NCBI GenBank assembly: GCA_964386865.1
Contig: CAYLUN010000168.1
Location: forward strand, 1-7,483
DNA length: 7,483 bases
Origin: CAYLUN01 sp964386865
Lineage (GTDB): Bacteria; Verrucomicrobiota; Kiritimatiellia; RFP12; UBA1067
Direction: 5' to 3'
The notes beneath the pieces were generated by a model. The model had not been told where the DNA came from and did not search any database. It was given only the letters and a program-made list of their open reading frames with translations. Below are positions 1-5,959 of the stretch, in pieces; position 1 is the first letter of the stretch; every line of letters begins with the position of its first letter. The position numbers and the translations under genes are program-made.

Positions 1-476
1 CGCGCGGCCTGATCCGCCTCTGCGGCCTTCGCCGCGGGGCGGACGGCGTCCGTGTCGCCCTCGCCGTCGCCGGGGCGCGTGACCGGCAGCGGCGCGCTCA
101 GCGGCCGCACGGCGGGCCGGGCCTGCACGGGCTGGCGCTGCGGCTGCGGGGCGCCGCCCGTCACGGTGCGAGTGACCGGCGTGCCCTCCGGCTGCTGCTC
201 AGCGGCCGAATCGGACCGCTTCACGCGCACGGCCGGCGTGCGCGCGCCGGCGTAGAGATCCATGAAGTCGCGGATCAGCGGCTCCGGGTCAACCTGCAGG
301 AACTCCGCATACAGCTTCACAAAGCCGCGGCCGTAGATTGGCGCGGCGATGCGCTTGAACTCCTCGCGCTCCAGATCCTCGACGATCTGAACCTTCATGT
401 GCGTGCTTTCGGCCACGGCAGAAGGCGTGAGGCCTTTCTGCTCGCGCGCATTCCGCAGTATTTCGCCAAGTGCCAT
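1..476 (-). CDS. RodZ-like helix-turn-helix protein (HTH_25 family), C-terminal part beyond the window
   Basis: The ATG at 474-476 opens a frame of 158 codons that continues to the left edge without a stop, so the C-terminal part is missing. Residues about 3-68 match the helix-turn-helix domain at the N-terminus of RodZ and related membrane-anchored proteins: LGEILRNAREQKGLT, then AVAESTHMKVQIVEDLE, then the family hallmark AAPIYGRGFVKLYAEFL. RodZ in other bacteria links MreB filaments to the membrane and supports rod shape; that role is inferred here from the family. From about residue 86 the protein becomes a Gln/Pro/Ala/Arg-rich, probably disordered linker. No membrane segment is reached by residue 158, so whether this is a true RodZ (one transmembrane helix plus a periplasmic domain) or a cytoplasmic HTH protein cannot be settled. 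It starts 23 bases after the ftsK stop and is probably co-transcribed. Only a weak G-rich ribosome-binding sequence (GCGGGG) precedes the ATG. Confidence 0.85.
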   Translation of the reverse strand, partial: MALGEILRNAREQKGLTPSAVAESTHMKVQIVEDLEREEFKRIAAPIYGRGFVKLYAEFLQVDPEPLIRDFMDLYAGARTPAVRVKRSDSAAEQQPEGTPVTRTVTGGAPQPQRQPVQARPAVRPLSAPLPVTRPGDGEGDTDAVRPAAKAAEADQAA

Positions 477-499
477 CGTTTACCCCGCTTTCAACGCCG

Positions 500-3184
500 T
501 CAGACCCGAGCCTCGCCGTCCGGCTGGCCATCCGCCGGCGGCGTCGTCGCCTCGCCGCCGTCGCCCGCCAGCCGCATGTGGGCCGGTATTTCGTTGTCCA
601 AATCGATCAGTATCTCGCGCGTACCGGACCCCATCTGCGGACCGACCACGCCCCGTTCCTCCAAAATATCCATCAGCCGAGCCGCGCGCGTGTAGCCGAT
701 GCGGAGCCTGCGCTGCAGCATGGTCGTCGACGCGCGGCGCGTCAGCCGGATCACCTCCAGCGCGTTCGGCAGCAGCTCGTCGTCCACCTCGCCGCCGCCC
801 TCGGCCTCCTCGGCCTCGCCCGCCGCCTCATCGCCCTCGTCGCCCGCCATCGCGTCGTCCGGATCGGCCTCCTTGATCTTCTCCAGCCGGCCGATCAGGG
901 CCTGGTCGTAGCACGGCCTGCAGTGCTCCTTCACGAACGCGACGACGCGCGCGATCTCGTCGTCGCCCACCCACGCGCCCTGGGCGCGCATGACCTGCGA
1001 GCCCTCCTTCAGAAACAGCATGTCGCCTTTGCCGATCAGCTCCTCCGCGCCCGGATTGTCGAGGATCGTGCGGCTGTCGTTGGCCTGCGACACCTTGAAC
1101 GCGATGCGGCCCGGAATGTTCGACTTGATCGTTCCGGTGATGACGTCCACTGACGGGCGCTGCGTGGCGAGGATCAGGTGGATGCCCACCGCGCGGGAAA
1201 GCGAAGTGAGCCGGCCGATCGCGGGCTCAACCTCCTTGCCCACGGCCGACATGATGTCTGCGACCTCGTCAACCACGATCACGATGTACGGGAGCTTGGC
1301 GGGCATCTCATCCGCCCCCGCCGCGGGTGCGGCGCTGCTCTCGCCCGAGCCAAACAGATCCTCTTGCGTCGCGGTCTGGCGCGCGTTGAAAGCCACAATG
1401 TTACGGCACCCCACCTTCTGCAGCAGGCGGTAGCGCTTCTCCATTTCCATGATCGCCCAGCGCAGGCCGAACGCCACCTTCTTGGGGTCGTTGATCACGG
1501 GAACCAGCAAATGAGGCAGGTCGTTGTAGCAGGTGAACTCCACGCGCTTGGGATCCACGAGGATGAGTCGCAGCTGCTCGGGCGTACGGCTCATCAGCAG
1601 CCCGTTGAGGATCGCGTTGAGGCAGACGCTCTTGCCCGAACCGGTCGCGCCTGCCACCAGCAGGTGCGGCGCCTTGGTCAGGTCGAAGATCAGGTCGTTG
1701 CCCGCCACGTCTTTGCCGATCACGAGCGGAATCTCGCACGTGTTGTGCCGCCAGGCCTCGCCGTCGACGATCTCCCGGAAGGTCACGGGGCGGGCGCGGC
1801 GGTTGGGGATCTCGATGCCCACCGCGTTCTTGCCGGGGATCGGCGCCTGCACGCGCAGGCTCGTGGCCTCCAGCGCCATCTGCAGGTTGGCCGTCAGGCT
1901 GGCGATGCGCTCGACCTTGATGTTCGGGGCCGGGCGCAGCTCGTACTGCGTCACGACGGGGCCGGGCGTCGTTCCGACCACCTCGACCGGGACGTTGAAC
2001 TGGCGCAGCGTGTCAACCAGCACGGCGGCGGTCTCGGTGATGTTGCCGTGGTCGGCGGCGCCCTTTGGAACCGGGTTGAGCAGCGTGGCGGGAGGCAGCG
2101 GATAATCGGCGAGGCTCTGGGCCGGCTCGTCGGCGGCGGCCGCTGCTGCTGCGGCGGCGGGCGGCGGCGCGCCTTCCGGGCGCTTGCGCGGGGCGGCCTC
2201 CTCGCGCTCCACGGCGACCGGAGCCGGCGCGGGGGGCGTGCGCTCGCGCTCGCGGGCGGCCTGCGCTGCCTGCCGGGCCTCCTCCGCGCGGCGGCGGATC
2301 ATCAGGTCGGATTCCTGCACATAGTCCGTCACCTCGCGCCGCCTCGCGCCGGCATCGGCCTCGGGCCGGCTCTTCTCCTCCTGCCTGCGGCGGCGCTCCT
2401 CCTCGCGCGACTCGTCGGCCCGCTGCCGCTCCTCCTCGCGGGCCGCCTTCGCAGCCTCTTTAGCCCGCTGCGCGGCCTCTTTCAGCTCCTGCCGCTTGCG
2501 GCGCTCGCGCTCCTTCGGCGTCAACCCGTCGTCGCTCGGGGCGCCTTCCGCGGGCGCGTCCGCCTCGCCGTCTGAAAGGCGTTCCTGCCTCGCGGCCCAC
2601 CAGCCCGTCAGGCGGCCCAGCGCGGAGAACAGGTTTCGCACACCGAAGGCCATGACCAGCGCGAAGAGCATGATGCTGAGCATCAGCAGACCGCCCCCCA
2701 CCGGGCTGAACCAGCGGGCGAGCAGGCAGGTCATCAGGCCATAGCCGACTGCTCCGCCGGCATTCGGCTTGAGGTTCAGTCGCTCGAGAACCCCGAGAAA
2801 AACGGTCGAGCTGCCCAGCTGAATCAAGCAGCAGAGCGCCGTGAGAAACAGGAGCGTCCAGGCCGCGCGCCGTCCGATGTGCGCGACCCTTCCCGTCAGA
2901 AGCAGCCCGCTGAAGAGCAGAACCAAGAAGGGCACCAGCCACATCGCGAGGCCGCAGATGCTGTAGCCCACGAACGTCGCCCACGCGCCCACAACGCCGA
3001 TCAGATTCGCCGGAGGAGTCAAGGGCGGGGAGTTCAGCCACGAGATGTCCCTCCAGTTGTACGTGATCATGCTCAGAAACGGGAACAGCGCGATCGGAAA
3101 CAGCAGCGCGCCTGTGAGGCGTCGATGCGAGCGCCGCTCCGATTCGAGCCGGTCCTGAACAGTCTCTTTCGTCTGCTCGTCCAT
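500..3184 (-). CDS. ftsK: DNA translocase FtsK/SpoIIIE
   Basis: Septum-anchored, ATP-driven DNA pump that moves chromosome termini at division and, in the family, activates XerCD recombination at dif. The 894-residue product shows the full architecture. Hydrophobic segments between about residues 23 and 186 (roughly 23-41, 61-97, 107-130, 142-186) form the membrane domain. A highly charged Glu/Arg/Ala linker at about 201-360 is likely coiled coil or disordered and includes nine consecutive alanines at 343-351. The motor follows: Walker A GATGSGKS at 512-519, DPKRVEF at 544-550, Walker B VIVVDE at 635-640, and ATQRPSVDVITG at 673-684. After a very acidic spacer (about 774-803) comes a gamma winged-helix domain at about 804-862 with the DNA-reading motif STTMLQRRLRIGYTRAARLM. 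The ATG is 9 bases after the ybbR stop, with no clear Shine-Dalgarno sequence, so translation may be coupled. The linker is far shorter than that of E. coli FtsK (whose protein is over 1,300 residues), giving a SpoIIIE-like length. The identification is firm. Confidence 0.97.
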   Translation of the reverse strand: MDEQTKETVQDRLESERRSHRRLTGALLFPIALFPFLSMITYNWRDISWLNSPPLTPPANLIGVVGAWATFVGYSICGLAMWLVPFLVLLFSGLLLTGRVAHIGRRAAWTLLFLTALCCLIQLGSSTVFLGVLERLNLKPNAGGAVGYGLMTCLLARWFSPVGGGLLMLSIMLFALVMAFGVRNLFSALGRLTGWWAARQERLSDGEADAPAEGAPSDDGLTPKERERRKRQELKEAAQRAKEAAKAAREEERQRADESREEERRRRQEEKSRPEADAGARRREVTDYVQESDLMIRRRAEEARQAAQAARERERTPPAPAPVAVEREEAAPRKRPEGAPPPAAAAAAAAADEPAQSLADYPLPPATLLNPVPKGAADHGNITETAAVLVDTLRQFNVPVEVVGTTPGPVVTQYELRPAPNIKVERIASLTANLQMALEATSLRVQAPIPGKNAVGIEIPNRRARPVTFREIVDGEAWRHNTCEIPLVIGKDVAGNDLIFDLTKAPHLLVAGATGSGKSVCLNAILNGLLMSRTPEQLRLILVDPKRVEFTCYNDLPHLLVPVINDPKKVAFGLRWAIMEMEKRYRLLQKVGCRNIVAFNARQTATQEDLFGSGESSAAPAAGADEMPAKLPYIVIVVDEVADIMSAVGKEVEPAIGRLTSLSRAVGIHLILATQRPSVDVITGTIKSNIPGRIAFKVSQANDSRTILDNPGAEELIGKGDMLFLKEGSQVMRAQGAWVGDDEIARVVAFVKEHCRPCYDQALIGRLEKIKEADPDDAMAGDEGDEAAGEAEEAEGGGEVDDELLPNALEVIRLTRRASTTMLQRRLRIGYTRAARLMDILEERGVVGPQMGSGTREILIDLDNEIPAHMRLAGDGGEATTPPADGQPDGEARV

Positions 3185-3193
3185 AAAAGTAAC

Positions 3194-4207
3194 CTATCGC
3201 TGCTTCTCGTGGCGGGGCTGCGCCGACTGCGCGAACGGGATCAGCCTGACCGTGGCCGGAGAGGGCGCCACCTCATCGACGGAAAGGCCTTGCCTCACAT
3301 GCACCACGACGGGGACATCGTTCGACTCGCTCAGGGAGTACGAGACGTTTCCGTTGACTGACGCCGTGACGTCGCCGAATTTCACCGCCTTCACGATCTC
3401 CGACCTGCCGGTCAGCTCGATATCCACCCACTCGGGGTCCGTCTTCCACCGCCGCTCCGTGGCGTAAGGCAGCAGCAGCAGCAGGGGCACCCGCTCGAGC
3501 TTGACCGTGGCCTTCTCGTTGATGATCAGCACGTTGACGACGATCTCCGACGGCTCGACGGCCGCGCTCGTCGGATCGCCCGGCGGATAGAGCTTCACGC
3601 GCGCCGAAAAGGACTGCGAGCGGCCGTCCACGTCGATCGCGTCGGGCTGAACGCGCACCTTGGTCGCGTCCAGCGGGCTCAGCAGCCGACGAGAGCCCTT
3701 GACCACCGCGTTGGTCTGGTCGTACACGAGCTCTACGCGGCCGCGCGCCTTGCCCAAAATCTCGGGCGGCGCCACGGCCAGCTTCAGAGACATGGGAATG
3801 TCAAAGCGCACGACCGCCACGCTCGGCTCGATCTTCGTGACGCGCACGCCGCGCACGCCCTGCAGGTTCGAGCTGCCGATCCCGACCTCCACGGTGTCCC
3901 GCAGCACGTTCCTCTTCTGCTTCGGCCGCACCACGCACCTCAGCGAAGACGCCGCCAGCTGGTTCACATTTGCGAACGACCCGCGCAGCGTGACCTGCAC
4001 CGAGCGCGGCTCAACCGTCTCGATCGCCGCGCCGCCCGCGACGCGCTCGAATTCGGCCTCGACCGGAACCGCGATCGTCTTCAGATAGCTGATGTCCGCG
4101 CGGATGCTGAAGTAGATCAGAACGGAAATCACCAGAGAAAACAGCTTCCAGTAGCCGTTGTTCAGGAACACCATGCGAAGGAGCGACAGCCATCTACTTG
4201 CGCGCAT
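3194..4207 (-). CDS. ybbR: YbbR-domain membrane protein, probable CdaA regulator (CdaR-like)
   Basis: Single-pass membrane protein whose family (YbbR/CdaR) binds and modulates the diadenylate cyclase CdaA in Firmicutes; that role is inferred here from family and position directly after cdaA. Residues about 21-37 (LFSLVISVLIYFSI) form an N-terminal membrane anchor, followed by about 300 extracytoplasmic residues. I see about three YbbR-type repeats, each ending in a similar strand: KIEPSVAVVRFD (about 126-137), VEPSEIVVNVLI (about 217-228) and VAPSPATVRLI (about 313-323). The frame can open at a GTG at 4211-4213 or an ATG at 4205-4207. I chose the ATG because an AAGGGG ribosome-binding sequence sits about 9 bases before it but crowds the GTG. 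The gene overlaps the cdaA end by 14 bases (20 with the GTG), which suggests translational coupling. Sequence conservation in YbbR proteins is low, so the regulatory role is less certain than the domain call. Confidence 0.88.
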   Translation of the reverse strand: MRASRWLSLLRMVFLNNGYWKLFSLVISVLIYFSIRADISYLKTIAVPVEAEFERVAGGAAIETVEPRSVQVTLRGSFANVNQLAASSLRCVVRPKQKRNVLRDTVEVGIGSSNLQGVRGVRVTKIEPSVAVVRFDIPMSLKLAVAPPEILGKARGRVELVYDQTNAVVKGSRRLLSPLDATKVRVQPDAIDVDGRSQSFSARVKLYPPGDPTSAAVEPSEIVVNVLIINEKATVKLERVPLLLLLPYATERRWKTDPEWVDIELTGRSEIVKAVKFGDVTASVNGNVSYSLSESNDVPVVVHVRQGLSVDEVAPSPATVRLIPFAQSAQPRHEKQR

Positions 4208-5060
4208 GGGCACCCCCCTTCTCTTTCGTCAGGTGCTTGCGCAGCAGGCGCGACGTCACGCCGGTGAACCAGTCCGTCACGGTCTGCGTGCGCGCCCGCT
4301 CGTTCGGCATGGCCGTCCTCAGCCAGCGCAGGATGATCTTCTCCAGATTGTCGCTGTCGTCGTAGCGGTGCAGCCGCCCGTTGTACGCGGCGGAGACCAC
4401 GCCCGTCTCCTCTGAAACCACGAAGACCACGGCGTCAGTCTCCTCGCTCAGGCCAACGGCCGCACGGTGCCGCATGCCGGAGGCGACGAGCTCGCTCTGG
4501 TTCGAAACGGGAAACAGGCAGTGCGCGGCCGCGATGCGCCCTTCGCGCATGATGATGCCGCCGTCGTGCAGCGGCAGCGGCGGCGTGAAGATCGAAACCA
4601 TCAGCTCGTGGCTGACGAACGCGCCCAGCCTGATGCCCGAGTCCTCGTAGCTGCACAGCGAGATGCCGCGCTCGACGGCGATCAGCGCGCCGGTGCGAGC
4701 CTTGGCCATGCTCAGGATGCACCGGCACAGGATCTCCGGCACCTGCTGCTGCCGCAGCCCGTATGTCCGGCTGAACAGCCGCTGCCCGCCGACCATGGCC
4801 AGCACGCGCCGGATCTCCTGCTGGAACACCACGACCATGCTCAGGGCCAGATAGATCAGCAGGAAGTAGACGACGCGCGCGAGCACGTCGAACCGGAAGA
4901 GATAGGTGAACAGCAGCAGCGACACGACCAGCACGCAGAACCCCAGGAGCACCTGCGCGCTACGCGTGCCTTTGACGTACCGCAGGAGGGCGTAGATCGC
5001 CAGATACAGAATCAGGATCTGCATCACGTCGTTGAATCCGATCTGTAGGCCCTCAAACAT
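4194..5060 (-). CDS. cdaA: Diadenylate cyclase CdaA (DacA), membrane c-di-AMP synthase
   Basis: Condenses two ATP into cyclic di-AMP, the second messenger that controls potassium and osmolyte balance and cell-wall homeostasis in many bacteria. The 288-residue product has the usual CdaA layout: three N-terminal membrane helices (about 12-29, 35-55, 63-79), the junction FQQEIRRVLAMVG at 79-91, then a cytoplasmic DAC domain (about 110-235). Visible DAC motifs are ALIAVERG at 125-132, PLHDGGIIM at 163-171, RIAAAHCLFP at 175-184, GMRHRAAVGLSEETDAV at 195-211 and VSEETG at 215-220. Two positions differ from the common family pattern: DGG (166-168) replaces DGA, and Met196 replaces the usual Thr of GTRHR; the catalytic Asp and the RHR triplet (197-199) are present, so activity is likely. 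The start overlaps the folP stop by 8 bases; a weak AGAAG lies 6 bases upstream and a stronger GGAGG lies 15 bases upstream. The downstream ybbR gene is the classic partner. Confidence 0.95.
   Translation of the reverse strand: MFEGLQIGFNDVMQILILYLAIYALLRYVKGTRSAQVLLGFCVLVVSLLLFTYLFRFDVLARVVYFLLIYLALSMVVVFQQEIRRVLAMVGGQRLFSRTYGLRQQQVPEILCRCILSMAKARTGALIAVERGISLCSYEDSGIRLGAFVSHELMVSIFTPPLPLHDGGIIMREGRIAAAHCLFPVSNQSELVASGMRHRAAVGLSEETDAVVFVVSEETGVVSAAYNGRLHRYDDSDNLEKIILRWLRTAMPNERARTQTVTDWFTGVTSRLLRKHLTKEKGGAHARK
4215..4220 (-). promoter_or_regulatory. Ribosome-binding site of ybbR (AAGGGG), inside the end of cdaA
   Basis: The minus strand reads GAGAAGGGGGGTGCCCATG. The purine-rich AAGG core lies about 9 bases before the ATG at 4205-4207, but only about 3 bases before the GTG at 4211-4213. 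It therefore favours the ATG start. It lies within the last codons of cdaA, consistent with coupled translation. Confidence 0.5.
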
Positions 5061-5922
5061 GCGCGTCTTCTGCCCCCTCCGATAACGCCCGCACCACGGT
5101 GCACGCTTGGCGGGTTTCCTTCACGTCGTGCACGCGCACGACAGAAGCCCCGTTCAACACGCACCAGACCGCCGCTCCGACGCTTCCCCCGAGCCTGCCC
5201 TGCGCCGACGCCTCGCCGCACAGCTCGCCGATAAACCGCTTGCGTGACGCGCCGACGAGCACCGGCGCGAGCCGGTCGAAGCGGCCCAGCGACGCGAGCA
5301 GCGCGACATTCTGCGCGGTGGTCTTGGCGAACCCGATGCCCGGGTCGACCACGAGGCACTCGCGCGCGATGCCCTGCCCGACCGCATACGACACCGCCTG
5401 CTCCAGCGCGTCCTCGACTTCCCGCACCACATCGTCGTACGCCGCCAGGCCGGACATCGTCTGCGGGGTTCCGCGCATGTGCATGAGCACGAGTCCCGCC
5501 CCCGCCTCGCGAACGGCCTGCGCCAGCGCCACGTCCCCGACGATGGGCGCGACGTCGTTGACGATGCTGGCGCCAGCCTCCAAGGCGGCGCGGGCCACGG
5601 CGGCATGCCGCGTATCAATCGAAATCGGCACCGCGGCCCTCTCCGCCAGCCCGCGAACCACGGGAAGCACCCGCCGCAGCTCCTCGGCCACATCCACCGC
5701 TCCGGCGCCCGGGCGCGTCGACTCGCCGCCGACATCCAGCAGGTCCGCGCCTTCGTCAGCCAGCCGGAGGCCGTGCTCGACCGCGCGCGCCGGCTCCAGC
5801 CAGAGCCCGCCGTCAGAGAACGAGTCCGGCGTCACGTTGACAATGCCCATCAGCAGCGGATACACCAGCGGTATCCGCCGACCGCGGCACTGCCAAGCAC
5901 GCTGTTGTCGAGTCGCTTCCAT
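5053..5922 (-). CDS. folP: Dihydropteroate synthase FolP
   Basis: Joins 6-hydroxymethyl-7,8-dihydropterin pyrophosphate with p-aminobenzoate to make dihydropteroate in folate synthesis; it is the target of sulfonamides. The 289-residue TIM-barrel protein has all signature loops: GIVNVTPDSFSDGG (about 26-39), LDVGGESTRPGA (62-73), SIDTRH (101-106), NDVAP with Asn122-Asp123, MHMRGTP (147-153), DPGIGFAKT (193-201), GASRKRF (224-230) and RVHDVKET (263-270). The pterin- and sulfa-contact residues in these loops look normal. The frame could open at a GTG at 5926-5928 or an ATG at 5920-5922. The ATG is preferred because AGGTGA lies 7 bases upstream of it but only 1 base from the GTG. The gene follows ftsH by 37 bases and overlaps the cdaA start by 8 bases. 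An ftsH-folP neighbourhood is also known from E. coli, which supports the call. Confidence 0.97.
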   Translation of the reverse strand: MEATRQQRAWQCRGRRIPLVYPLLMGIVNVTPDSFSDGGLWLEPARAVEHGLRLADEGADLLDVGGESTRPGAGAVDVAEELRRVLPVVRGLAERAAVPISIDTRHAAVARAALEAGASIVNDVAPIVGDVALAQAVREAGAGLVLMHMRGTPQTMSGLAAYDDVVREVEDALEQAVSYAVGQGIARECLVVDPGIGFAKTTAQNVALLASLGRFDRLAPVLVGASRKRFIGELCGEASAQGRLGGSVGAAVWCVLNGASVVRVHDVKETRQACTVVRALSEGAEDAHV

Positions 5923-5929
5923 CTGCACG

Positions 5930-5935
5930 TCACCT
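5930..5935 (-). promoter_or_regulatory. Ribosome-binding site of folP (AGGTGA)
   Basis: On the minus strand AGGTGA is followed by seven bases and the ATG at 5920-5922. The spacing fits that ATG and not the in-frame GTG two codons earlier, so it decides the folP start. Confidence 0.6.
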
Positions 5936-5959
5936 GTCTCATGGCGCTGGCTGCACCCC

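Noticed and set aside
2136..2168. GC-rich trinucleotide tract resembling a microsatellite
   Set aside because: It encodes the alanine run of the FtsK linker with mixed alanine codons rather than a pure repeat unit, so it is a low-complexity coding region and not a clear tandem repeat.
1178..2575. A 465-codon plus-strand open frame opposite ftsK, and other long plus-strand frames over the window
   Set aside because: It lies wholly opposite the well-supported ftsK frame, has His/Arg/Leu/Ala-rich composition with no recognisable motifs, and is expected in GC-rich DNA where stop codons are rare on the antisense strand.
2885..2892. GGGAAGGG on the minus strand, an exact match to the E. coli KOPS pattern GGGNAGGG
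   Set aside because: At this GC content a few such matches per 7.5 kb are expected by chance on both strands; one site inside a coding region shows no orientation bias.
4216..4223. GAGAAGGG on the minus strand, identical to the Bacillus SpoIIIE recognition octamer
   Set aside because: It coincides with the purine-rich ribosome-binding region before ybbR, which explains it more simply.
5923..5959. Possible promoter or terminator in the ftsH-folP gap, the largest gap in the window
   Set aside because: The 37 bases contain the folP ribosome-binding site but no stable hairpin with a T run and no recognisable -35/-10 pair.
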